This document shows, piece after piece, positions 23,976 to 31,849 of a stretch of 64,000 bases of DNA (position 1 is its first letter; each line of letters begins with the position of its first letter). The stretch lies in assembly GCA_938027685.1 (NCBI GenBank), contig CALJAM010000022.1:151310-215309 (forward strand). Direction: 5' to 3'. The position numbers and the translations under genes were made by a program. Under the pieces are notes generated by a model that was given only the letters and a program-made list of their open reading frames with translations, searched no databases and was not told where the DNA came from. This DNA is from an uncultured Bryobacteraceae bacterium (GTDB taxonomy: Bacteria > Acidobacteriota > Terriglobia > Bryobacterales > Bryobacteraceae).

Positions 23976-24340
23976 GTGTCTCGCCGCGCGTTGCTCGGCT
24001 CTCCCGGAGGCGCTGCCGCCTGGGGCGACGAATCGGCCGGGGGCGGTCGGGCCGCATTGCTTTTTTGACGAGCGAGGCGCGGCGTCTGGGCGGTCGATGA
24101 GGCCTAGGCTCGCAGGTGGGTGACGGATGGTGGCGGTCAGCTCGCGCCTTCGTGGCGGCGCAGGAGGCGCAGCGGCGGATCAGGCCTGGCTCAAGGGGCG
24201 CGAACGTTGCGGAGGAAGCCGTGCCCAGGCACCGGCGGGCCTGAGTTGGCGGAGCCGGCACGCTTGCTATGCGACTTCGGCGCCAGCGGCGGCGTCTACC
24301 GATCGGACTGGAACCGGCAGTTGCCGCGGCTGGCAGCGCC
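23976..24340. other. Intergenic region between convergent genes, 365 bases
   Basis: It is very G+C-rich. A weak hairpin with a T6 tract lies at 24034-24066. No family-like coding sequence is seen on either strand, and the long minus-strand frame that crosses it has the Arg/Pro/Ser-rich composition of a spurious frame. It may hold decayed coding sequence. Confidence 0.45.
24034..24066 (+). terminator. Possible terminator downstream of mqnE
   Basis: A CGGCC/GGCCG stem (24034-24038 and 24050-24054) is followed six bases later by six T residues (24061-24066). The stem is only 5 bp and the T run is not directly adjacent, so this is a weak candidate. Confidence 0.3.
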
Positions 24341-24952
24341 TTAAGGGAGGGCGCCCAGGAAGTGGTCGAGGATGGCCGCGGGGTTTTCGGCCGGCGGCAG
24401 GGTGACGGCCGCCCGTAACAGATCGCGGGGTCCGCCCACGCGCTCCAGCCGTAGCGCACCGCCGTAGCCCGTGCAGCACGCTGCGAAAAGATCCCTCAAG
24501 CGCTTTTCAAGCGTCGCCCAGCTCGCTTCGCAGTTGGGCGCCAGGAGTCGGTCGTTGCAGAGGATCTCCCACCGTAGGTAATCGAAGCGGAGGAGGCCCT
24601 TCAGTTCTTGTTCCTCTTCGAGCCTCCGGGCCGCCCGGTAGGCCTGACGCAAAGAATGAATAAGCTTGGTTTCGAACGTGCCGGCCAAAGCGGTCTTCCG
24701 GTTGTAGAGAAGGCCGGGCCTTCCCAGACTGCGGTCGAGGCTATAGTTAGCCTCATGACCCACGAGGATCACGCCGGGGCCGAGGCGTAAGTGGCGGTAA
24801 TCGGCTACGTCGATGAGCAGCTCCTCGCAGGCGTCCTGCTGGATCCAGCGGTGGAAGACGGCGATGCAGCGGTCCAGGCACTCCGGCTCGAACACTGCCG
24901 CCAGCAGTTTGGCGCCGATGTGTTGCCAGAGATCGGGATCGCGGGGCGTCAC
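24341..24952 (-). CDS. Unknown protein translationally coupled to sulfite reductase
   Basis: 203 residues from a GTG that overlaps the sulfite reductase stop as GTGA. No family I can name. Two segments look conserved in character: LLIDVADYRHLRLGPGVILV and GHEANYSLD, then a helix-rich part (TFETKLIHSLRQAYRAARRLEEE). Cysteines at ECLDRC, DAC, LC, NC and an ACC pair near the end are more than expected by chance. There is no signal peptide or membrane segment. Coupling to the reductase suggests an accessory role, for example in assembly, electron supply or regulation. That is inference from position only. Confidence 0.7.
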   Translation of the reverse strand: MTPRDPDLWQHIGAKLLAAVFEPECLDRCIAVFHRWIQQDACEELLIDVADYRHLRLGPGVILVGHEANYSLDRSLGRPGLLYNRKTALAGTFETKLIHSLRQAYRAARRLEEEQELKGLLRFDYLRWEILCNDRLLAPNCEASWATLEKRLRDLFAACCTGYGGALRLERVGGPRDLLRAAVTLPPAENPAAILDHFLGALP

Positions 24953-27237
24953 CGGGCGTCCTCCGCCGTTTTGCCGGTTGTTCCTCGTCCGCCGAGAATC
25001 CGCGCGTAGCAGGCGTGGCAGGCATCCAGGAACAATTGGGCCTCGCTCAGCAGCCTGCGGGTATCCTCCTCGTCGGCCAGCCGGTCGCGGTTTTGCCAAG
25101 CCTTCAGCAGGTAGTCAGCGAAGGTAGATCCCACGAAGGGATCAAAGATGAGCTTCGTGTCGTAGAGCTCCTTTTGGAATCCCTCGATGATGCTTTCATC
25201 GCTCGAGCATTTCACCCCCAGCGATTCCAGCAGGGCTTGCGCCGCATCGAGCATAGCTCGGTAGGCGTCGTGGGATGCTTGCGGTAGGCGACCCGTGTCC
25301 AACTGCGCTTGGGCGTCGAGGATCAACCTCTCGCAGCGGGCCAACTGGAACTCTACGCCGGTTACCACTTCCCCAGCGCACTCACCCACGCCGAGGTCTT
25401 CCGTGCTAAAGGGCCGCGCATCGGCCCAATCGATGTAATAGGCCGGCTCCAGCTCCCGCGGCGGCACTTGGCAGAGGTCTCCGATAAGCTCCCTGAAGGC
25501 GACCTTGCCTTTGCGGCGTACGAAGTCGGGAAAACTTTCATCCTCGTTGCGCTCGGCGGCGTAAGCACGCAGGATTCGGTCCAGGGCTGCCGGCACGTTC
25601 TTGGAGGGGACGGCGGCAATGGCCAAGCCGTAGGAGCGTGCGTTACCGCGCCGGTCTCCGCCGAGGAGGACCTGGAAGTGGGGAACCGCGTGTCCCGACC
25701 TATTTCGGCTGACGCCGTAGAAGCCGATGTCGGCCACGTGGTGCTGAGCGCAGGAGTTGAAGCAGCCGCTCACTTTGATGCTGAGGGCGTCGACAGCGGG
25801 GGGTAGGGAATCCAGGATCGCCGAGAGCCTCAAGCTCAGTTCGCGGGCCAGGCCGCGTGAGGAGCAGATGCCGAGCTTGCATGTATCCGTGCCGGGGCAT
25901 GCCGTGATATCAGCGATCGTGCCCGCCAGCGGATCCGCCAGTGAGAAGCGGCGCAGATCGCCGTAAATCTGTGGAAGGGCGTGCGCGGGAACCCACCGGA
26001 TAAGGAAGTTTTGCTCGATGGTGGTGCGGACGGTGTCGGGAGTGTAGCGGCGTACCACGTCAGCCAGCCCGCGAAGTTGTTCTGCGCTGATGTCACCCAG
26101 GGGTAGCGCGACGGTGACCGCGACGTAGCCTGGCTGCCGCTGCGGGTAGACATTGCGCGCCAGCCAGGCCCGATACTCTGGATCGGTCTCCCTAATTTGG
26201 GGCGCAAGCGCACGAGAAGGGATCGGGTGCGGTTGTGGCGGCTGCTCTACCTCGTGCAGAGGAGGGAGCCGGGCGGCCTGGCTTGGCAGTGTAGCGCGTT
26301 CTCGCCATACCGCTTGCCGGAACTCGTCGAGTCCGAGCTTTTCGACCAAAAACTTCAGCCGGGCGCGATTGCGGTTCCTCTTTTCTCCCTGGGCTGCGAA
26401 CACGCGGGCAATCGCCTGCAGCGTCGGCAGCAGTTCCTCCCAAGGGAGGAATTCGGAAAACACCTTGGCTTGGTAGGGGACCGGCCCGAGGCCACCTCCG
26501 ACCAGGACTTCGAACCCCGGAACTGTTCTGCCATTGACGTTTCCGAGACGGGCGATCAATCCCACATCGTGGATCCGGGCCAGAGCGCAGGGCTTATCCG
26601 CGCACCCTGCGAAAGCGATCTTGAACTTGCGGCCGAAGTTCTGGCAATCGGGGTGGCCAAGCAGAAAGTAGGCGCACGCCTTGGCGTAGGGGGTCACGTC
26701 GAAAACCTCATCGCGGCAAATCCCGGCCAGTGCGCAGGCAGTGACGTTGCGCACGGTGTTGCCGCACGCCTCCCGTGTCGTGATTCCAACGGCGGCGAGC
26801 CGCCGCATGATCGTGGGTGTGTCATCCAGGTGTACGTAGTGCAGCTGGAAGTCTTGGCGGGTGGTCACGTGAACCACGCCATCGGCGTACTCCTCAGCCA
26901 GATCGGCCACGACGTCGAGCTGTTCGGCCTTGAGGCCTCCGAACGGGACCTTGATCCGCTGCATCCCGGGCGCGTCCCACACGGTATTTACCCCCTTGAG
27001 CAGGTCTCCGCAGGGGTAGCGCAGAGTTCGCAATCGAATGCCATCGTGCCGTTGACCGTTGTCGTAGCGCTGGCCGTAGCAGCCGCGCCGAAGCCGGATT
27101 TCCGTGAAAACCTTCTCGGAAAGCCTGCCTTGCTTCCTCAAAGTGATTGCGTCCTCGAACTCGGCGATCTCGCGCGCCAAGTGCGGGGTCAGTTGGGGCA
27201 GCAGCGTCTCTCGCCAGAGGTCGTTGCTCGCCTTCAC
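24949..27237 (-). CDS. Sirohaem-containing sulfite (or nitrite) reductase, with C-terminal extension
   Basis: 762 residues. It has the duplicated reductase fold. The second half carries the sirohaem/iron-sulfur ligands, C447 and C453 (CPGTDTC) with C492 and C496 (GCFNSC), followed by the expected HHVADIGFYG. The first half has the non-catalytic relatives (TVRNVTACALAGIC, FAGCADKPC). A helical extension of about 130 residues after the reductase core carries more cysteines. Sulfite rather than nitrite is favoured because APS reductase and sirohaem genes lie next door. The start is GTG at 27237, since GGAGGT lies about six bases upstream; a longer TTG reading would run through the promoter. The downstream unknown gene overlaps by four bases. 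Confidence 0.85.
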   Translation of the reverse strand: MKASNDLWRETLLPQLTPHLAREIAEFEDAITLRKQGRLSEKVFTEIRLRRGCYGQRYDNGQRHDGIRLRTLRYPCGDLLKGVNTVWDAPGMQRIKVPFGGLKAEQLDVVADLAEEYADGVVHVTTRQDFQLHYVHLDDTPTIMRRLAAVGITTREACGNTVRNVTACALAGICRDEVFDVTPYAKACAYFLLGHPDCQNFGRKFKIAFAGCADKPCALARIHDVGLIARLGNVNGRTVPGFEVLVGGGLGPVPYQAKVFSEFLPWEELLPTLQAIARVFAAQGEKRNRNRARLKFLVEKLGLDEFRQAVWRERATLPSQAARLPPLHEVEQPPQPHPIPSRALAPQIRETDPEYRAWLARNVYPQRQPGYVAVTVALPLGDISAEQLRGLADVVRRYTPDTVRTTIEQNFLIRWVPAHALPQIYGDLRRFSLADPLAGTIADITACPGTDTCKLGICSSRGLARELSLRLSAILDSLPPAVDALSIKVSGCFNSCAQHHVADIGFYGVSRNRSGHAVPHFQVLLGGDRRGNARSYGLAIAAVPSKNVPAALDRILRAYAAERNEDESFPDFVRRKGKVAFRELIGDLCQVPPRELEPAYYIDWADARPFSTEDLGVGECAGEVVTGVEFQLARCERLILDAQAQLDTGRLPQASHDAYRAMLDAAQALLESLGVKCSSDESIIEGFQKELYDTKLIFDPFVGSTFADYLLKAWQNRDRLADEEDTRRLLSEAQLFLDACHACYARILGGRGTTGKTAEDAR

Positions 27238-27265
27238 CGTTCCACCTCCAGGGGCGATTGGCCTC

Positions 27266-27274
27266 ATTATAGCA
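27266..27274 (-). promoter_or_regulatory. Extended -10 promoter of the sulfite reductase gene
   Basis: The minus strand reads TGCTATAAT, a perfect TGnTATAAT extended -10. A transcript starting near 27259 would have a leader of about 20 bases carrying GGAGGT before the GTG at 27237. No strong -35 is visible, as is usual with extended -10 promoters. Confidence 0.65.
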
Positions 27275-27350
27275 CGAGGCAATGCCGTCATCCCGATGTA
27301 GTTAATCACCTTATCGCTATCTTGCTGTGGAAGAAACAGTTGTCTCCGAG

Positions 27351-27380
27351 TTGTCAACTCCAGTAGTCACACCATAGAAT
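27351..27380 (+). promoter_or_regulatory. Promoter of the plus-strand sulfur operon
   Basis: TTGTCA (27351-27356) and TAGAAT (27375-27380) are separated by 18 bases, each 5 of 6 to consensus. The ATG of the first gene lies only 6 bases after the -10, so the transcript would start at or very near the start codon. Confidence 0.6.
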
Positions 27381-27386
27381 AAAACT

Positions 27387-28037
27387 ATGTATTCCGATCT
27401 GGTTAGGGGTCAGACCCGAGCCAGCAGCCAGCCTTCAGCTCAGGAACAGACGTTTTACCCGATCCTTCTGAACCTGCGCGGTAAGCGGTGCCTTTTGATC
27501 GGATCGGATCCTGAGCTCCGAAGCAAGGCGGCGCGGCTTGAGCGCGCGGGCGCTCGCATAAGTACCCTCGCCGCCTCCGACTCTCCGGGTGACATCGACG
27601 GCTACTTCCTGGTGATCGCGTCCGGGTTATCGAAGGCGGCCAATTCGGCCTTCTTTGAACGCGCCAGCCGCACCGGTGTCTTGTTTCACGCGGTGGACGA
27701 TCCTGCGCGCAGTCACTTCGTTCACCCCGCGGTCTTACAGCGTGGGAGACTGATCATCGCGATCTCCACGAGCGGCACCTGGCCTGCCTTAGCCGTCCGT
27801 ATTCGTGACCGGCTCGCCGAGCTGTTCGGCCCGGAGTATGGAGCCTTCTTGGAGGGCTGTGCGAGCATTCGGGCACGGCTGTCGGAACTGGTTCCCGAGC
27901 CTGCGTTGCGCCGGGCTGCCTGCTACGCTCTGGTCGACTCGAACGTTTTGGAGCGATTGCGGGCCGGCGAACCGTTAAGTTTCGAGATGTTTTTGGAGGA
28001 GCTATGCAAGCCCTTTGGAATCGCACGAAAGAAGTGA
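27387..28037 (+). CDS. Precorrin-2 dehydrogenase / sirohaem synthase N-terminal-like protein
   Basis: 216 residues. After about 20 variable residues it shows the Met8/SirC/CysG-N layout: FYPILLNLRGKRCLLIGSDPELRSKAARLERAGA, a nucleotide-binding fold, then VLFHAVDDPARSHFVHPAVLQRGRLIIAISTSGTWPALA, which matches the family's conserved NxxDxxxxCxFxxPA...ISTxGxSPxLA segment. It would oxidise precorrin-2 to sirohydrochlorin and may insert iron, feeding the sulfite reductase. The usual GGG of the NAD-binding loop is replaced by GSD, so activity may be altered. Its end overlaps the start of cysH by 34 bases. Confidence 0.78.
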   Translation: MYSDLVRGQTRASSQPSAQEQTFYPILLNLRGKRCLLIGSDPELRSKAARLERAGARISTLAASDSPGDIDGYFLVIASGLSKAANSAFFERASRTGVLFHAVDDPARSHFVHPAVLQRGRLIIAISTSGTWPALAVRIRDRLAELFGPEYGAFLEGCASIRARLSELVPEPALRRAACYALVDSNVLERLRAGEPLSFEMFLEELCKPFGIARKK

Positions 28038-28672
28038 TCCGTTCGGCACTGGCCGGGACAGACGGCAAGGCGTGTCTGACCTGCAGCTTTCAACTGGAGG
28101 ACATGGTCGTCTTGCACATGGCCCTGCCGTTGGAGCCGCGTCTGCCGGTGCTGTTTCTCGACACCGGCTATCACTTCCCGGAGGTGTATGCCTACCGCGA
28201 CACCATGGCGCACCAGTGGAACCTGAACTTGGTGAATGTTGCTCCTGAAATGAGCGTGAGCGAGCAGGAGGCCCGCTTCGGTCTGCTGTACGAAGCCGAT
28301 CCCGATCGTTGCTGCCAACTACGTAAGGTGCGTCCTCTGATGGCGGCTCTAGAGAACTTTCGGGTGTGGCTGACCGGTTTGCGGCGCCAGCAATCTCCCA
28401 GCCGCGCCCAGCTGGAAATCGAGGAATCGCAGACGCTGCCGTGCGGGAAGCCGATCCGAAAGATCAATCCTCTGGCCGAGTGGACTTGGGGCGATGTTTC
28501 TCAGTATGCCCAAGTTCACCAAATCCCGCTGTTGCCGCTTTATCACCGGGGCTACCTCAGCATCGGATGCGCCCCCTGCACGGCCCTGCCGAGCCGTCCT
28601 GACGATCCGCGTTCCGGGCGCTGGGGCGGTCGGAAACTGGAGTGCGGCATACACACGTTCGGTCGCGAGTAG
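28004..28672 (+). CDS. cysH: Adenylyl-sulfate (APS) reductase, assimilatory
   Basis: 222 residues. It reduces activated sulfate to sulfite. The phosphosulfate-binding site is seen in TCSFQLEDMVVLHM and FLDTGYHFPE. Four cysteines that hold a [4Fe-4S] cluster are present (CC at 103-104, C189 and C192 in GCAPC), which marks the APS-using branch rather than PAPS reductase. The catalytic Cys is C214 in KLECGIH. The ATG has GGAGG upstream and lies inside the end of the preceding gene, so translation is coupled. The exporter gene starts two bases after the stop. Confidence 0.92.
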   Translation: MQALWNRTKEVIRSALAGTDGKACLTCSFQLEDMVVLHMALPLEPRLPVLFLDTGYHFPEVYAYRDTMAHQWNLNLVNVAPEMSVSEQEARFGLLYEADPDRCCQLRKVRPLMAALENFRVWLTGLRRQQSPSRAQLEIEESQTLPCGKPIRKINPLAEWTWGDVSQYAQVHQIPLLPLYHRGYLSIGCAPCTALPSRPDDPRSGRWGGRKLECGIHTFGRE

Positions 28673-28674
28673 CC

Positions 28675-29430
28675 ATGCGGGGGCTTGTCATCGGCCTGGC
28701 AGTTGCGGCTACGACGGCCGCCACCGGTGTCGGGGGCAGTCTGTTTGCCGTGCCCCTGCTGGTCCTCGGCTGCGAGGTGCCCCCATTAAGGGCAGTAGGC
28801 ACCGCAGCCGTCTTTTCGACCTTGGTGCGGGCCGCAATCGTCGCCAATCACGCGCAGCGCGCCGAGGTGGACTGGAGAGTTGCCGTGCGCATGCTGGCTG
28901 GGTCCATCCCAGCCATGTTGGGCGCATCGTGGATTCTGCTGCGCTTGCCCCTTCCCGATTTGCGCGGTTTCGTCCTGGTTTGTAGCGGAGTCGCGGTCCT
29001 GAACGGAGCGCTCTGCCATTTGGCGGTGCGCAAGGCTCCGGGCGGTCCTCCCGGCGGCGAGCGACGCCACCTGCTGTACTGTCTTTCTGTGCCTATAGGG
29101 GTGCAGATGGGGTTTACGGCCACTGGCGCAGGCGCCTTAGGCACCTTGGTGCTGATGAGCTTCACGCGCTTGAACGCTCAGGTGGTTCTGGGCACGGCCG
29201 TTGCCTTCGGCCTCGGGCTCTCGAGCTTGGCGAGCGTATTCCATCTCATTGCGGGGAATTGCGAGTTCGGCCTGTTGGCTCAGCTTTGCTTGGGCGGCTT
29301 GGCTGGACTTTTCTTTGGCACGTGGGCTGCGTCGCGTGTTCGTCCGGAGCGGTTGCGGTTGGCCATGTTGCTGCTGTTGACGCTGGTCGGCGCCAAGCTT
29401 TGCTGCGAGGGCGTGCGATCGGTTTGGTAG
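28675..29430 (+). CDS. TauE/SafE-family membrane transporter
   Basis: 251 residues with seven to eight hydrophobic helices in two similar halves, typical of the TauE/SafE sulfite or sulfonate exporter family (ATTAATGVGGSLFAVPLLVLG in the first half, GFTATGAGALGTLVLMSFTRL in the second, both family-like). In an assimilatory sulfate-reduction operon it could export excess sulfite or move a sulfur oxyanion. The direction and substrate are not shown by sequence. The ATG is two bases after the cysH stop. Confidence 0.82.
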   Translation: MRGLVIGLAVAATTAATGVGGSLFAVPLLVLGCEVPPLRAVGTAAVFSTLVRAAIVANHAQRAEVDWRVAVRMLAGSIPAMLGASWILLRLPLPDLRGFVLVCSGVAVLNGALCHLAVRKAPGGPPGGERRHLLYCLSVPIGVQMGFTATGAGALGTLVLMSFTRLNAQVVLGTAVAFGLGLSSLASVFHLIAGNCEFGLLAQLCLGGLAGLFFGTWAASRVRPERLRLAMLLLLTLVGAKLCCEGVRSVW

Positions 29431-29436
29431 TTCTGC

Positions 29437-30297
29437 ATGCTGCCGCAGGCGACCATCTACATCGTGGGCGCGGGTCCCGGACCGGCGGACTGGCTGACCG
29501 TGCGTGCGGCCCGCATCCTGGCCGACGCGGAGGCGGTTGTGCATGACCGTTTGGTCTCGCAAGAAGTTCTGGCGGTGATCGGGCCCCAGGCCAAGCTTTT
29601 TTGCGCCGCAGACGGGGGAGGCGACCCGGAGGAACGTCAGCTTTGGATTCTGCGCCTAATCGAATCGCTAGCCGCGAGATACCGCCGGGTGGTCCGTCTC
29701 AAAAATGGCGATCCTTTCGTGTTCGGTCGCGGCGCTGAGGAGTGGGCGTGGCTAGTCCGGAGGGGCTGGCACGTGGAGATCATCCCCGGGATCAGTTCTG
29801 CGCTTTCCTTGCCGGCACAGGTTGGGATACCACCCACGTTTCGCGGCTTATCCTCGGCCTTCGCCGTAGTTACCGGCTGTCTACGTGCGGGTGGTGAGCC
29901 GGACTGGCCGCGCTACGCCCTGGTGGATACCCTGATCATCCTGATGGGGGTCCGTGGTCGCGCAGAAATCGCCGCAGCCCTCATCCGCGCCGGGCGCTCA
30001 GCGATGGAACCGTGCTGCTTCATCGAGAACGGAGGGGGTCCGCAGCAGCGGCTGGTGTTCGGCACGCTTGGACAGGTCGCCGAGGGCCGCTGTGAAGTCC
30101 ACCCCCCGGCCGTCTGGGTGGTAGGCGAGGTGGTCGGCTTGCGCGATCGGCTGCACGCTACTTCGAGCCTCGTGATGGAGTGGCGAGCAGAGTTATCCTC
30201 GTTTCACGCTCCTCCTTGCCATGACCTACTGATCGCCGCCGCGGAGGCCGTGGACACGACCGTCTCGAACAGCGTGTCCCGCAGCTGCGTGAAGTGA
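29437..30297 (+). CDS. cobA: Uroporphyrinogen-III C-methyltransferase
   Basis: 286 residues. It makes precorrin-2 from uroporphyrinogen III, the first step toward sirohaem and cobalamin. Signatures are IYIVGAGPGPADWLTVRAARIL, the family loop RLKNGDPFVFGRGAEE and IIPGISSALSLPAQVGIP. It lies six bases after the exporter gene, so the operon carries both enzymes needed to turn uroporphyrinogen into sirohydrochlorin for the divergent sulfite reductase. The last 45 residues extend beyond the usual domain. It has the methyltransferase domain only, not the CysG fusion. Confidence 0.9.
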   Translation: MLPQATIYIVGAGPGPADWLTVRAARILADAEAVVHDRLVSQEVLAVIGPQAKLFCAADGGGDPEERQLWILRLIESLAARYRRVVRLKNGDPFVFGRGAEEWAWLVRRGWHVEIIPGISSALSLPAQVGIPPTFRGLSSAFAVVTGCLRAGGEPDWPRYALVDTLIILMGVRGRAEIAAALIRAGRSAMEPCCFIENGGGPQQRLVFGTLGQVAEGRCEVHPPAVWVVGEVVGLRDRLHATSSLVMEWRAELSSFHAPPCHDLLIAAAEAVDTTVSNSVSRSCVK

Positions 30298-30339
30298 GGC
30301 GCAGAGGTGGAAGGGCCACGGCCGAGGAGGGAAGATGCA

Positions 30340-31005
30340 CTACGCTCCTCGGAGGCGGCGGCCCAAAACTCCTAGCAACACGAGCCCAGCACCCAGCAGC
30401 GCGAACGTAGCCGGCTCCGGCACCGGCTCGAGCGGCTCCGCGGTCGCCGAAATAATGTTCACGCGCAGGCCCACCGGATTCGAGTTGTTGCACCCTGGGC
30501 AGTTCCAGTTGTTCACGATGAAGTCCAGCGTGTTGAGGCCCGGCTGGAAACCGCCTGCCAGAGTGAAGCCGTAAAGGTTCCGAAAGGGCTGCTCGAAGTT
30601 GAGGGCTATTCCGGTGAACGCCCCGTTCAGCCAGATCTCGGCGCTATTGTCGGAAGACCACTGTCCCACGATCACCGCCGTCTCGGGACGTAATCCGGTC
30701 AGATCGAAGGTGGTGCGGAACGTGTAATAGCCGACCGCATCCGCCTGTGCGTTCGCAGTGCGCGAAATCCAGCGCGAGGAGGCGTCGTTGGCCAGCCAGG
30801 GCGGGATGGGGAAACCGTCCGTGAGCACCACGTAGACGGGCAACGGGCCGTAGGGACTGGCTGCCAGCCAGTAGTAGGGCTCGAGCATCCCTTCTCCCGG
30901 CGTACCGGTGCTGTAAAGGCCGGGAATCGGGATGGGCGCCGCCACCGCTGCCGCGGCCAAAAGCAGGAGGGCCGCCGGCGCCAAATAAGCTGAAGAGTAC
31001 TTCAT
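30340..31005 (-). CDS. PEP-CTERM sorted secreted protein
   Basis: 221 residues. An N-terminal signal peptide (about 1-24) is followed by a galactose-binding-like beta domain in mid-protein (YYTFRTTFDLTG, AEIWLNGAFTGIAL, GLNTLDFIVNNWNCPGCNN). The end is a canonical PEP-CTERM signal: VPEPATFALLGAGLVLLG and a basic tail GRRLRG. Such proteins are cut and anchored or released by an exosortase; none is encoded in this window. The ATG at 31005 is chosen over an in-frame TTG six bases upstream. The function of the mature domain is unknown, perhaps carbohydrate binding at the cell surface. Confidence 0.8.
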   Translation of the reverse strand: MKYSSAYLAPAALLLLAAAAVAAPIPIPGLYSTGTPGEGMLEPYYWLAASPYGPLPVYVVLTDGFPIPPWLANDASSRWISRTANAQADAVGYYTFRTTFDLTGLRPETAVIVGQWSSDNSAEIWLNGAFTGIALNFEQPFRNLYGFTLAGGFQPGLNTLDFIVNNWNCPGCNNSNPVGLRVNIISATAEPLEPVPEPATFALLGAGLVLLGVLGRRLRGA

Positions 31006-31142
31006 TTTCAAATCGCGTCTTCCAGTTGATTTGTAACCCCTCAGTTAGAATTTTCTCCCCCGTGCGTGCCGAAATCCATTGACCATTCAGGCTGGGACGT
31101 CTAGTACCAGCAGCTGCTCTGCCGCCAGTACCCTAGCGGCAG

Positions 31143-31148
31143 TATAAT
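31143..31148 (+). promoter_or_regulatory. TATAAT box 7 bases before the cyclophilin ATG
   Basis: A perfect TATAAT is followed by seven bases and then ATG at 31156, with no ribosome-binding site between. This spacing would put the transcript start on the start codon. The -35 region is weak. Confidence 0.5.
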
Positions 31149-31155
31149 CGTGCCC

Positions 31156-31842
31156 ATGGTAGGCACGATATGGTTGCTTATCCTGCTGCCGGCTTTCGCG
31201 ATGCAGGGCGCTGCGACTCAGGAGACGGCCGCCCAGGCGCCTGCCCGTGAACCAGGTCTTTACGCCACCATCAACACGACCATGGGGACGATCGTGGTGA
31301 AGCTGTTCGAAAACGAGTCCCCGATCACGGTGCGCAACTTTGTCGACCTTGCCCGCGGCCGCAAGGGCTGGATCGATCCCAAGACGGGCCAGAAGGTATA
31401 TCGGCCGCTCTACAACGGGGTTACGTTCCACCGCGTGATACCGGGCTTCATGATCCAGGGCGGCGATCCCACGGGCACTGGGGCTTACGATCCCGGTTTC
31501 ACCATCAAGGACGAGTTCCACCCGTCGCTAAAATTCGACGTGCCCGGACGGTTGGCGATGGCCAATGCGGGGCCGAATACGGGCAATTGCCAGTTCTTCA
31601 TCACCGAGGTGCCGACGCCGCATCTGAACGGTGCGCACACGATCTTCGGGCAGGTTGTCGAGGGTCTGGACGTGGTCAAGCAGATCGCGCGGGTGCCGCG
31701 TGATGCCAACGACAAGCCGCGCACACCGGTCCGAATAACGAGCATTACGTTCCAGCGGGAGGGCCCAGCACCGCCTAACGACCCGCTGGCGCCGCCCAAG
31801 CCTGCTGCGAAGAAGACGCCCGCCAAGGCGGCCAAGCAGTGA
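31156..31842 (+). CDS. Secreted cyclophilin-type peptidyl-prolyl isomerase
   Basis: 228 residues. A signal peptide covers about the first 22 residues. The cyclophilin domain follows: TTMGTIVVKLFENESPITVRNFVDLA, YNGVTFHRVIPGFMIQGGDP (with the catalytic-site FHR and IQGGD), NTGNCQFFIT and HTIFGQVVEGLDVV. The C-terminal 35 residues are a Pro/Ala/Lys-rich tail, unusual in simple cyclophilins. It probably helps fold exported proteins in the periplasm. The ATG at 31156 is favoured because a TATAAT lies seven bases upstream; a GTG two codons earlier is possible. Confidence 0.9.
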   Translation: MVGTIWLLILLPAFAMQGAATQETAAQAPAREPGLYATINTTMGTIVVKLFENESPITVRNFVDLARGRKGWIDPKTGQKVYRPLYNGVTFHRVIPGFMIQGGDPTGTGAYDPGFTIKDEFHPSLKFDVPGRLAMANAGPNTGNCQFFITEVPTPHLNGAHTIFGQVVEGLDVVKQIARVPRDANDKPRTPVRITSITFQREGPAPPNDPLAPPKPAAKKTPAKAAKQ

Positions 31843-31849
31843 GGGGCTC

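Noticed and set aside
26197..27366. Plus-strand open frame antisense to sulfite reductase
   Set aside because: The minus-strand reading contains the sirohaem ligands and coupled start; the plus-strand reading has no known motif.
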